37,700 nt of DNA from a virus. The stretch is taken from IMG/VR virus record IMGVR_UViG_3300045975_000264, positions 1 to 37,700 of that record; one strand, 5' to 3'. The notes beneath the pieces are model-generated. The model was given only the letters and a program-made list of their open reading frames with translations, ran no database searches and was not told where the DNA came from. Shown piece by piece: positions 30,818-37,338 of the stretch. Within the stretch, counting starts at the first letter, position 1. Every line of letters begins with the position of its first letter. The position numbers and the translations under genes were made by a program.

Positions 30818-31135
30818 TTATTTACTAGGATTACGATTAAGTACCTCAAGAGAAGCCTTAGAAGCACTGAGTGTAACGTTAAGATCTTCGATACGTTTCT
30901 GAATGATCGACTTCACCTCCTCAGCTTCCTTGATATCCTTCTCGATGCCAGCAATAATCTTCTCGATCTGTTCTCTCATCAACCGTGTTGCCCGGTCAGT
31001 GTCCGGATTGGTAGCATTTTCCACGGCTGACGTAACCTCCGTTGGTTTTAGAACTAGTCGAGGCTTACCCATTTGTAATGGTTGCGATAGATCTGCCTCA
31101 AGTTCCTTGGCTAGTTCGTTTTCAAGCTCTCTCAT
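30818..31135 (-). CDS. Coiled-coil protein of unknown function
   Basis: 105 residues from ATG 31135, with AAGCGAG upstream; this start leaves a 14-base gap to the previous gene, whereas a longer reading would run through it. It begins MRELENELAKELEADLSQPL, has a central PRLVLKPTEVTSAVENA segment, and a long coiled coil at about 50-100 (MREQIEKIIAGIEKDIKEAE, later KRIEDLNVTLSASKASLEVL). No enzyme motif. The form suggests a scaffold or a partner of replication proteins. Confidence 0.6.
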   Translation of the reverse strand: MRELENELAKELEADLSQPLQMGKPRLVLKPTEVTSAVENATNPDTDRATRLMREQIEKIIAGIEKDIKEAEEVKSIIQKRIEDLNVTLSASKASLEVLNRNPSK

Positions 31136-31149
31136 GTACTCGCTTTCTA

Positions 31150-31377
31150 TTAGGCAGCAGCTTGCTGCGGGTTGAAAATATGGACACCCTTGATGTCCTT
31201 TACGCACGACAGCTCTAGCACTCTGCTGTTGTACATTGCCCATGTTATGAGCCTCGTAAGCCAGTTCTTTACCTCGGCATCTGAGAAGTTCACAACATAT
31301 TCGTTAGAGACAAGGTCATCCTCGGCCTCGTCATCGGTTATGATTACTATGACTCTCATGTAGATTGGCGGTTTCAT
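31150..31377 (-). CDS. Small protein of unknown function
   Basis: 75 residues, ATGA overlap with the upstream stop. It opens MKPPIYMRVIVIITDDEAED and includes NFSDAEVKNWLTRLITWAMY, an alpha/beta pattern. No recognised family. Its place as second gene of the leftmost early operon suggests an early host-takeover or regulatory role, which cannot be tested from sequence. Confidence 0.6.
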   Translation of the reverse strand: MKPPIYMRVIVIITDDEAEDDLVSNEYVVNFSDAEVKNWLTRLITWAMYNSRVLELSCVKDIKGVHIFNPQQAAA

Positions 31378-31796
31378 TCTCCGAACTCCGCAACAAATAA
31401 CAGAGAAAATATTCCAAGCTTAATTGAAGGGTCTCGTCTCATTTCCTCCCTAGCATACTCCCTAGCTACAACTAAAGACTTATCTGCAAAGAGAATAAGA
31501 TCAAGGTTAAACTTGTCAGGGTTTAATCGAGGGTTATCTGAAATGTCAAAGACGATGTAAAGAGTCGTTGGTTCCCATGGAATGAAGCTCTCAGCCAAGT
31601 AGGAAAAGTGCAAGGTATCTTCTAACTTTACCCTAACCTCGATTAGCCACTTGCGCTGAGTCCTATTCCACGTTACTTTAGTAACGACTAAGCGATCCCC
31701 ATGCTTTAACAGCGGGGTATCAGCCTGAACGTAGGTAACTAGATCCCCTACCTTATAGGGAGGTTTACCTGGGAAGTCGGATAAATTTTTTGCCAT
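31374..31796 (-). CDS. Unknown early protein with SH3-like N-terminus
   Basis: 140 residues, first gene of the leftward early operon. Residues about 12-70 (YKVGDLVTYVQADTPLLKHG, then RLVVTKVTW) look like a small beta-barrel of the SH3 or KOW sort. The rest is mixed, with a DKFNLDLILFADKSLVVARE block. It follows the promoter at 31824-31852 by about 25 bases, and GTGGGAAC precedes ATG. First genes of early operons often encode host-directed proteins; that is inference. Confidence 0.6.
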   Translation of the reverse strand: MAKNLSDFPGKPPYKVGDLVTYVQADTPLLKHGDRLVVTKVTWNRTQRKWLIEVRVKLEDTLHFSYLAESFIPWEPTTLYIVFDISDNPRLNPDKFNLDLILFADKSLVVAREYAREEMRRDPSIKLGIFSLLFVAEFGE

Positions 31797-31823
31797 ATGT
31801 TCCCACTACAGGAGCTTTATAAC

Positions 31824-31852
31824 ATTATATCATAAAATTGGGTGAAAATAAA
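31824..31852 (-). promoter_or_regulatory. Leftward early promoter
   Basis: On the minus strand TTTATT (31852-31847), 17 bases, TATAAT (31829-31824). It would start transcription near 31817 and drive the 31796 gene and those after it. Confidence 0.75.
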
Positions 31853-31905
31853 TTGGCTACTTAACGTGTACATATTGGCCATTATGACCTATATATAGTA
31901 TAGAT

Positions 31906-32231
31906 GGACGTGGGCCTGAGTGATCCGCCCACACCGAAAGGCTCATATTGAAGGTGTGGCCGTCCTCAAACTTGAAATCGAAACGGAGAGGCTGTGCACA
32001 GGGGTTAGTGGAAGAGCCTCTCCGTTCGACCTATCTAATAAATGGACGGGGCGCATCCATCTACTAAATATCTTGCATACTAGAAGGCTGACCCCATTTA
32101 CTATCAAGCCGAGGGAATCAGGCTTGATACGGGGGTTTGGGGGTAGTAGGCAACTAAATGAGGCCAGCCTGTGGTGAGTCGAACCGCGAAAAGTTCATCA
32201 CCACCTCATGATTATGTCACGGATTTTTCGC
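31906..32231 (+). ncRNA. Candidate structured RNA of unknown class
   Basis: A chain of perfect inverted repeats fills this gene-free region. GGACG 31906/CGTCC 31961 encloses two hairpins (TGGGC 31911/GCCCA 31927; CACC 31932/GGTG 31953). Then a 12-bp stem AACGGAGAGGCT 31982-31993/AGCCTCTCCGTT 32015-32026; ATGGA 32042/TCCAT 32056; a long interrupted stem of GGCTG 32086/CAGCC 32165, CATTTA 32095/TAAATG 32155 and TATCAAGCC 32102/GGCTTGATA 32121; and GTGGTGA 32171/TCACCAC 32198 with inner GAAC/GTTC. The loop GCGAAAA (32186-32192) can pair with TTTTCGC (32225-32231), a possible pseudoknot. TATAGT at 31894-31899 would start transcription near 31906, although no good -35 is seen. Strand is inferred; an origin or cruciform DNA is the alternative. 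Confidence 0.5.
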
Positions 32232-32249
32232 ATTGTACACCTAAAAATG

Positions 32250-32328
32250 CAAGGCTGCCTTGTCTCTAGGATCTCCAGGAAAATTGGATGATAGACTTTA
32301 TATAAAAAGTCCCTGGAATGACTCAGGG
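32250..32328. repeat. Further hairpins downstream of the candidate RNA
   Basis: CAAGG-CTG-CCTTG (32250-32262); a nested pair TCCAGG 32274/CCTGGA 32312 around GACTTT 32294/AAAGTC 32306; and CCCTG 32311/CAGGG 32324, an alternative to the previous stem. They continue the inverted-repeat character of the region and could be part of the same RNA or a replication origin. Confidence 0.4.
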
Positions 32329-32354
32329 TATGCCCATTTTGTCAAGGAATAACA

Positions 32355-32381
32355 CCGAAGACCATTGTCTTTGGCCATTTT
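32355..32381 (+). terminator. Stem-loop with T-run, terminator-like
   Basis: CCGAAGAC (32355-32362), loop CATT, GTCTTTGG (32367-32374): eight pairs including one G-U, followed by CCATTTT. In the + direction this is a plausible intrinsic terminator that would end the candidate RNA before the rightward promoter at 32454. Confidence 0.5.
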
Positions 32382-32407
32382 AACTCAGGTCAATTATGTT
32401 GGCTATA

Positions 32408-32427
32408 TGACGGTTACGTGACGGTCA
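32408..32427. promoter_or_regulatory. Imperfect 20-bp dyad, operator candidate
   Basis: TGACGGTTACGTGACGGTCA matches its own reverse complement at 16 of 20 positions, centred on ACGT, and also contains TGACGGT twice as a direct repeat. It lies 26 bases upstream of the -35 at 32454, a position suited to an activator or a looping repressor; the HTH protein at 28078-28413 is one possible ligand. Confidence 0.4.
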
Positions 32428-32453
32428 TGTTACCGCCAGTGTCACTTTGCCGA

Positions 32454-32482
32454 TTTACATTTAAATCAAAACAGGATACAAT
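32454..32482 (+). promoter_or_regulatory. Rightward early promoter
   Basis: TTTACA (32454-32459), 17 bases, TACAAT (32477-32482). Preceded by CCGA, as in the promoter at 36629. It drives the 32521 gene and the primase-helicase. Confidence 0.85.
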
Positions 32483-32520
32483 ATTTAAGTAATACGAAAA
32501 TTTAACAGAGAGACAGAGCG

Positions 32521-33213
32521 ATGGAAATCCAAGCCTCGGTTGATGGCACTTCTGAAGAATTGATCCAAAACGAATGGATCATTGTATTTTACCCGAATAC
32601 CTGCGCACTACGACTACACCCCACACTTTATGCAGCCCAGTCGACCTTAGCAAGACCGTCTTGGCCTGTACACCTTTATAGATCACCTGCAGATTTTCGA
32701 TTAAGGCATGATCATTTAGCCCTTGAAAAGTTCTGGCGTGCATTATATGCTGACCGTGTTCGATATGGTATGCCAAAGTATGCAACCGGCCCATTAACTG
32801 ATCATGATGCGACTCCACCAGATCTTCCCACCGAACTCTTCTGTAAAGAGTTGTGGAATTTTATGGAACGTGTCGGTGATCGCGTACTTCGGTTATCGAC
32901 TCAGCATGTACGTTCTAAGGAACATTACGAAGTAAAGCAGAAAGAAATCTTCGTGTTGATGGGGGATGTGAAACTATTCAACGACTCCTATCCAAAGCAG
33001 GCACGAATCATACTAGATACGTTAGCCCGTCAAGAATCCCCATATATTCTTGAGGCCGACTTGATGAAACTGATGAATTACCTCGTCGTCCAAGGAAAGT
33101 TGAAAACTAAGCAAGATAGTTGGCGAATTTTCCAGTATTATCGGCCACAGTTCCTAGATGCAGGGCTCCTAGTCCGAGGCGACAATGCTAATGGTGCAGA
33201 TGACGAATTCTGA
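32521..33213 (+). CDS. Unknown replication-module protein with acidic DDEF tail
   Basis: 230 residues, about 30 bases downstream of a strong promoter -10, with AGAGAGACAGAG before ATG. The N-terminal part has FYPNTCALRLHPTLYAAQ and a Pro/Trp-rich SWPVHLYRSPADF. The C-terminal part (about 145-220) is helical and looks winged-helix-like (YILEADLMKLMNYLVVQGKL, then RPQFLDAGLLVRG). It ends GADDEF, acidic with terminal Phe, as do the primase and the ssDNA-binding-like protein. It may be a replication initiator or loader acting with the primase-helicase encoded next, but no family is recognised. Confidence 0.6.
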   Translation: MEIQASVDGTSEELIQNEWIIVFYPNTCALRLHPTLYAAQSTLARPSWPVHLYRSPADFRLRHDHLALEKFWRALYADRVRYGMPKYATGPLTDHDATPPDLPTELFCKELWNFMERVGDRVLRLSTQHVRSKEHYEVKQKEIFVLMGDVKLFNDSYPKQARIILDTLARQESPYILEADLMKLMNYLVVQGKLKTKQDSWRIFQYYRPQFLDAGLLVRGDNANGADDEF

Positions 33214-33224
33214 TTGGCAGGGTG

Positions 33225-35414
33225 ATGGCACAAATAACAGCTGAGGAAATCGCAAGGGCATTAGGGCAAGGTAAAGAGTCGAGGGGTAGCGGCAATAGTT
33301 GGAAGACGATGTGTCCATCACATCGTGACGAGCACCCATCTTTATCTGTTAGCGATGTTCATGGCAAGGTCCTTGTTCGTTGTCATGCTGGCTGTACCCA
33401 AGAAAAAGTAATCGAAGATCTTAAGCTTCTTAATCTGTGGCCCCGTTCTGAATTCGAGGGTCGCGCATCTTGGGAGTCTATCATTCCTGTACCTTATGGT
33501 GTACAGAGACCAAAGGAGTTCGTTCACTTTAAACACGGCATACCCTCAAAGGTTTGGGAGTATCGTGATCTTGAAAATCGGCTGTTAGGATTTATCTGCC
33601 GTTTTAATAAGAAAGATGGCGGTAAGGAAATTATTCCGCATACTTATTGCCAATCAGATAAGGGTGAGCAAAAGTGGTATTGGAAATTGTGGCCGAAGCC
33701 ACGACCACTTTATAATCTTCACAGGCTTAAAGATTGGGAAGGCCCGATCATTATCTTTGAAGGTGAAAAGGCTGTAGATGCCGGTCAAAAGATCTTTGGT
33801 GCGACGCATCTTTGTATGACTTGGCCAAGTGGTGCCAAGAATGTAAAGGCAGCTGACTTTGATGTCTTAAATCAGCGTGAGGTCATATTATGGCCAGATG
33901 CTGACAAGCCTGGCATCCAAGCTATGAAGGAAGCTGCCGAGATTCTTCTTACCATAGCAAAGAAAATCCAGATAGTAACTATTCCTGAAAATCTTCCTGA
34001 AGGTTGGGATGTGGCTGATCCTTTACCTGAAGGCTTAGATCATCAGAAAATGTTGAGGGATACCTATGACTTCGAACCTGATAGTAAAGGAATCATCGAA
34101 GAATTTAATAAAAAGTATGCAGTTGCCATGGTTGGTGGCTCAACTGTTATACTTAAAGAGGAAATTGATGAGGAAGGAAAAATTTTACTTATTCAAATAT
34201 CTCCTAACTCTTTTCATCAATTCCATAATAATAAATTTACCCAAGTTGGTAAACAACAGATGCCAACATCTAAATATTGGATGACACATGAGGATCGAAA
34301 AACCTATGAACGTATTATCTTTAAGCCTGAATTTAAAGGTTCATTGAATGGATCCTACAATCTTTGGCGTGGATTTAGTGTTGAGCCTGATAATACAGGT
34401 GACTGGAGCATCTTCAAAGACCACTTACTTAACAATATTTGTCGAGGAGATAAGGAACTTTATGATTGGGTCTTTGGCTGGTTTGCTCACATCTTTCAAC
34501 ATCCTGGTCATAAGTCAGGTACAAGTTTAGCATTACGTGGTCGTCAGGGTGTTGGTAAGACGATTGTTGGAAAGATCTTTGGTAGATTAATCCAACATCA
34601 TTATACTTTAGTAGATGAACCCAGACAAGTGTTGGGTCAATTTAATGCCCATTTGGCTTCAACTATCTTATTGCATGCTGATGAGGCTTTCTTTGGTGGA
34701 GATCCCCGACATGTTGGTAAGTTAAAGTCAATGGTTACCTCCGATACTCAACGTATTGAAAACAAGGGAAAGGATAGCTACGAAGTAGATAATTATCTTC
34801 GTCTATTAATTACGAGTAACCAAGACTGGATTGTTCCTGCAGGGTTTGAGGAGCGTCGGTTTGCTGTACTTGACGTTGGTGATGACCAACGTCAAAATGA
34901 AAAATACTTCAGTCAAATGACTAAGCAGATGAAGTCTGGTGGTTATGGTGGATTATTGTATGATTTGCTAAATTATGAACTTGGCATGGTAAACATATAT
35001 AAGATTCCAATGACTAAAGCTTTACGGGATCAAAAAGAGTTGTCGATGTCGCCAATCTATAAATTTTGGCTTACCTGTCTTATGAATGGTGAGATCTCAC
35101 CTGCAGATCATGGAGAGTGGCCTAGTGAGATAATCAGTCAAACCTTCTATGAGATGTTTCTAACATATGCTAGGTCACTGAATATAAGGCACATACCTAC
35201 CCAGAATGAGTTTTTCAGGGACATTAAGAAGGCAGCCCCAGAGGATGAGATTAAACGAATTCGTGGAAAATTCGTCAACGGCTATCGACCTTGGGCTTAT
35301 CGACTTCCGACACTTGTCAAGGCAAGAAAATACTTCGATCAGATGAATGGTCACGCACAAGATTGGCCAGAAGAGGGAAATAGCAGCCAAGTAGAGGATG
35401 AGATCCCCTTCTAG
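33225..35414 (+). CDS. Primase-helicase: CHC2-type zinc finger, TOPRIM and SF3-like ATPase
   Basis: 729 residues from ATG 33225 (a GTG precedes it; numbering below counts that GTG as 1). N-terminal zinc site CPSHRDEHPSLSV and VRCHAGC (Cys31, His34, Cys54, Cys58). TOPRIM: IFEGEKAVDAG (Glu180) and LWPDADKPG (Asp226, Asp228). C-terminal helicase of the DUF5906/SF3 type: YNLWRGFSVEP entry motif, Walker A GRQGVGKT (440-447), Walker B LLHADEAFF (Asp487, Glu488), sensor LLITSNQDW and arginine-finger region FEERRFAVLD. It makes primers and unwinds the fork. The last residues, VEDEIPF, mimic the SSB C-terminal tip. Confidence 0.9.
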   Translation: MAQITAEEIARALGQGKESRGSGNSWKTMCPSHRDEHPSLSVSDVHGKVLVRCHAGCTQEKVIEDLKLLNLWPRSEFEGRASWESIIPVPYGVQRPKEFVHFKHGIPSKVWEYRDLENRLLGFICRFNKKDGGKEIIPHTYCQSDKGEQKWYWKLWPKPRPLYNLHRLKDWEGPIIIFEGEKAVDAGQKIFGATHLCMTWPSGAKNVKAADFDVLNQREVILWPDADKPGIQAMKEAAEILLTIAKKIQIVTIPENLPEGWDVADPLPEGLDHQKMLRDTYDFEPDSKGIIEEFNKKYAVAMVGGSTVILKEEIDEEGKILLIQISPNSFHQFHNNKFTQVGKQQMPTSKYWMTHEDRKTYERIIFKPEFKGSLNGSYNLWRGFSVEPDNTGDWSIFKDHLLNNICRGDKELYDWVFGWFAHIFQHPGHKSGTSLALRGRQGVGKTIVGKIFGRLIQHHYTLVDEPRQVLGQFNAHLASTILLHADEAFFGGDPRHVGKLKSMVTSDTQRIENKGKDSYEVDNYLRLLITSNQDWIVPAGFEERRFAVLDVGDDQRQNEKYFSQMTKQMKSGGYGGLLYDLLNYELGMVNIYKIPMTKALRDQKELSMSPIYKFWLTCLMNGEISPADHGEWPSEIISQTFYEMFLTYARSLNIRHIPTQNEFFRDIKKAAPEDEIKRIRGKFVNGYRPWAYRLPTLVKARKYFDQMNGHAQDWPEEGNSSQVEDEIPF

Positions 35415-35420
35415 GTAAAA

Positions 35421-35445
35421 GCACCCCGGTTCAAGGCCGGGGTGC
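35421..35445. terminator. Terminator between convergent genes
   Basis: Perfect 9-bp stem GCACCCCGG (35421-35429)/CCGGGGTGC (35437-35445), seven-base loop. On the minus strand it is followed by TTTTACC, so it best terminates the 35453 gene; on the + strand there is no T-run, but it may still stop or protect primase transcripts. Confidence 0.8.
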
Positions 35446-35452
35446 CTGAGAG

Positions 35453-35650
35453 TTAACTTGCATACTTCTCGATGACGGCATCTCGGCCGAGTTTTCGATA
35501 TTCATTATAGATCTCTCGCGGATTTAATTTCTGCTCGAGGACATTTTGCCGAATAATCTTAGGCAAGGCATTCCGGTACATTGCAGCCTTGTCCTCTGTC
35601 ATGAACTTCTGCCACGGTGCCGTTTGCCTTATAGCTAGTTTCTTGGCCAT
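35453..35650 (-). CDS. Small basic protein of unknown function
   Basis: 65 residues with AAGGA eight bases before ATG, the only leftward gene inside the right arm. Basic and helical: MAKKLAIRQTAPWQKFMTED, then LPKIIRQNVLEQKLNPREIY and GRDAVIEKYAS, which could form a small DNA-binding helix bundle. It has its own promoter (35695-35723) and terminator, so it is an independent unit, perhaps a regulator or a moron-like gene. Confidence 0.6.
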   Translation of the reverse strand: MAKKLAIRQTAPWQKFMTEDKAAMYRNALPKIIRQNVLEQKLNPREIYNEYRKLGRDAVIEKYAS

Positions 35651-35694
35651 TGGTTTATTCCTTACTCTTTACTCAGAATACTGTCACAAGTTAG

Positions 35695-35723
35695 ATTGTA
35701 GCATCCTTTTTTATTTACGAAAA
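35695..35723 (-). promoter_or_regulatory. Promoter for the small leftward gene
   Basis: On the minus strand TTTTCG (35723-35718), 17 bases, TACAAT (35700-35695). The -35 is weak and the -10 good. Leader about 40 bases. Confidence 0.55.
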
Positions 35724-35783
35724 TCTTGGAAGACGTGGCAAAATTAGCTCAAGGTAATGACGTGGCTACTTTCAATTAGCCTA

Positions 35784-35812
35784 TTTACTTTTCGAAAAAA
35801 AGTGAGTATATT
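35784..35812 (+). promoter_or_regulatory. Promoter for the 35868 gene
   Basis: TTTACT (35784-35789), 17 bases with an A-rich middle, TATATT (35807-35812), about 55 bases before the ATG. Confidence 0.75.
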
Positions 35813-35867
35813 TAGAGAGTGAACAGACACCAAGAATGCGTGTCAAAAACCGAAGGAAGGAAATAGC

Positions 35868-36185
35868 ATGTCTCAGAAACTTAAGCTGCTTCGTAATCTC
35901 AACGAGGGCGAAAAGATGGCCCCGCAGTTGAGGGCGATTGTTGAGGCTCTCAGCGAGATCGGTATTGGCAAGGAAGTTGATCGTAAGGAATTCGTTAAGG
36001 TTCTTTCAGATCGGCCAGAGAAGTTGGTAACTCGCCAGCCTGTCGAACGGATCCTCGCGTATTACGCTCCTCAGCTCAAGGAGCAGGGTCTCGTCGAGTT
36101 CATCCGCAGTGAACCTGCAGCGAAGACTGAAAAGGCTGCGGCAGAAAAGCCGGCCAAGGCAGAGAAGCCGGTTAAGGCTGCCTAA
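35868..36185 (+). CDS. Small protein with Lys/Ala/Pro-rich histone H1-like tail
   Basis: 105 residues as a single-gene unit with its own promoter, a strong AAGGAAGGAAA ribosome site and a good terminator, suggesting high expression. Residues 1-82 form a compact helical domain that may be winged-helix-like (LRAIVEALSEIGIGKEVDRK, then VERILAYYAPQLKEQGLVEF). Residues 83-105 are a low-complexity tail of KAAAEKPAKAEKPVKAA type, as in H1-like or other nucleic-acid-binding proteins. DNA or RNA coating is inference; no catalytic motif is seen. Codon use is more regular and GC-rich than in its neighbours. Confidence 0.65.
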   Translation: MSQKLKLLRNLNEGEKMAPQLRAIVEALSEIGIGKEVDRKEFVKVLSDRPEKLVTRQPVERILAYYAPQLKEQGLVEFIRSEPAAKTEKAAAEKPAKAEKPVKAA

Positions 36186-36218
36186 TACTTCATCGCTGCT
36201 TACCCCTCTCTTTCTTTA

Positions 36219-36263
36219 AAGGCTCCCGGGTGTGCCATCATCCTCAGGAGCCTTCTTTTTATT
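36219..36263 (+). terminator. Intrinsic terminator after the 35868 gene
   Basis: AAGGCTCC (36219-36226) and GGAGCCTT (36247-36254) form an eight-base-pair stem followed by CTTTTTATT. Classic rho-independent form. Confidence 0.85.
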
Positions 36264-36294
36264 CAGGCGACCTTGGCATAATGAATTAGCCCTA

Positions 36295-36323
36295 TTTCCC
36301 CCACATGAAAAATAATGTATAAT
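36295..36323 (+). promoter_or_regulatory. Promoter for the 36364 gene
   Basis: TTTCCC (36295-36300), 17 bases, consensus TATAAT (36318-36323), 40 bases before the ATG. Confidence 0.7.
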
Positions 36324-36363
36324 GATAGGGTAAATTGTATTAGGTGCCCAAGGAGCCCTATCC

Positions 36364-36546
36364 ATGTTAGAGAAGGAGATGCCGAGGCCTATTCAACTCA
36401 CTGAGGACGAGCGTGATTTTATCACGAGGATATGTCACTCAGCCTTGAAGGAAGCCCGTAATCAGCCAGAGCCTTCAGAAGAGACCATTATCTTCCGAAG
36501 AACGATCCTAGATAAGTTGGCTTATGCCAAACGACACTGGGAATAG
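36364..36546 (+). CDS. Small protein of unknown function (60 residues)
   Basis: Single-gene unit with promoter, AAGGAG ribosome site and a downstream hairpin. Sequence features: a short N-terminus, QLTEDERDFITRICHSALKE helix, a polar turn, and TIIFRRTILDKLAYAKRHWE helix, so a two-helix protein. No family recognised. Its early-type promoter and small size fit host-takeover or regulatory proteins, which is inference. Confidence 0.6.
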   Translation: MLEKEMPRPIQLTEDERDFITRICHSALKEARNQPEPSEETIIFRRTILDKLAYAKRHWE

Positions 36547-36569
36547 GCTCAGATTGATTTTTTACAGGA

Positions 36570-36591
36570 AAGGCGGGGTCAGCCCCGCCTT
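36570..36591 (+). terminator. Hairpin terminator after the 36364 gene
   Basis: AAGGCGGGG (36570-36578), loop TCAG, CCCCGCCTT (36583-36591): nine perfect pairs with a short loop. The T content after it is modest (CCACTGTTTC), so termination may be partial. Confidence 0.65.
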
Positions 36592-36628
36592 CCACTGTTT
36601 CATATCTTGATCATTTAATTCTTACCGA

Positions 36629-36657
36629 TTTACATATTTTTGGAAACGTGATACTAT
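36629..36657 (+). promoter_or_regulatory. Promoter for the 36693-37700 unit
   Basis: TTTACA (36629-36634), 17 bases ending GGAAACGTGA, TACTAT (36652-36657). Shares CCGATTTACAT with the promoter at 32454 and GAAACGTGATAC with that at 22882. Confidence 0.8.
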
Positions 36658-36692
36658 AGTCTTTGGGAATAAGAGAGAAAGAGAGCTTTCCA

Positions 36693-37064
36693 ATGAGTAA
36701 ATACCGAACAACTGTAGAGATTATTCGCTCCGGTCAACCTGAGCCGTATGCAGATACGGAATATGTTGTCCAGGTTACCTTTGAACGTACCACCTATCAA
36801 GATGGTGACCAGACCTTTCATCCATACTTTATGGCTGAGGAGTCTGCCTTAAGAAATTTAAGGAAGGTGGACGGTTTCATTGAAAGAAAACGTGGCGAAC
36901 GGCGTGAAGGTGAAGGCTATATGGATGCCGACTTCGCTACGTATCTTGACTATGTAAAGCCAATTGATCATGAACCAGGCGAAGTTTATGCTCAGGAAAA
37001 TTATTTACTGGGTCCTCTCGCCTCGATCTGGGAATTCCGAACTGTTTCTCGTTACACAGACTAG
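36693..37064 (+). CDS. Early protein of unknown function
   Basis: 123 residues from ATG 36693; an in-frame upstream TTG at 36663 would sit at the expected transcription start and is unlikely. GAGAG lies before the chosen ATG. The N-terminal half is beta-rich (YRTTVEIIRSGQPEPYADTE, then VVQVTFERTTYQDGDQTF), followed by a charged RKRGERREGEGYMD region and a DYVKPIDHEPGEVYAQENY segment. No recognised family; first gene of a three-gene rightward unit. Confidence 0.6.
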   Translation: MSKYRTTVEIIRSGQPEPYADTEYVVQVTFERTTYQDGDQTFHPYFMAEESALRNLRKVDGFIERKRGERREGEGYMDADFATYLDYVKPIDHEPGEVYAQENYLLGPLASIWEFRTVSRYTD

Positions 37065-37073
37065 GAGGGCAAC

Positions 37074-37337
37074 ATGCCAAAGTTTGAGATGGAGATGGAA
37101 AAAGGCCAGCGAGATAATCTCGCCCAGGCCTTGGAAGAAGGCAAGAAGGTCCAAGAGCTTCTACTCAAGGGCGACTGGTTTGTCCAAGATTTCAACTCGA
37201 TCACGTTACAGGATAAGTTGGATCTCTGGGAAGCCATCATTGAAGATTACGACGTTGCTGTCGAAGACGGCGAAGTCAGTGAAGATGGCACAGTAAACAT
37301 TGACGTCGACTATGGCGATGACAAAGACGACGAGTAA
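37074..37337 (+). CDS. Small acidic protein of unknown function
   Basis: 87 residues with a strong AGGAGGG six bases before ATG. Strongly acidic, ending NIDVDYGDDKDDE, with a helical N-terminal half (NLAQALEEGKKVQELLLKGD) and TLQDKLDLWEAIIEDYDVAV in the middle. Acidic small early proteins sometimes mimic DNA, but nothing here proves that. Translation is probably coupled to the next gene, which starts two bases after this stop. Confidence 0.6.
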   Translation: MPKFEMEMEKGQRDNLAQALEEGKKVQELLLKGDWFVQDFNSITLQDKLDLWEAIIEDYDVAVEDGEVSEDGTVNIDVDYGDDKDDE

Positions 37338-37338
37338 G

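Noticed and set aside
31911-31945. Hammerhead-like core (CTGAGTGA and GAAA)
   Set aside because: The conserved CUGANGA has an extra base, it lies in a hairpin loop rather than at a three-stem junction, and no matching cleavage site was found.
31920-32177. 85-codon ORF from GTG inside the intergenic region (+)
   Set aside because: It runs through nearly all the perfect stems, has no ribosome site, starts at GTG and its product has no protein-like features; the pairing explains the sequence better.
32171-32204. Possible tRNA or tmRNA end
   Set aside because: The stem GTGGTGA/TCACCAC resembles an acceptor or T-arm by chance; no D-arm, anticodon arm or CCA-adjacent layout could be built.
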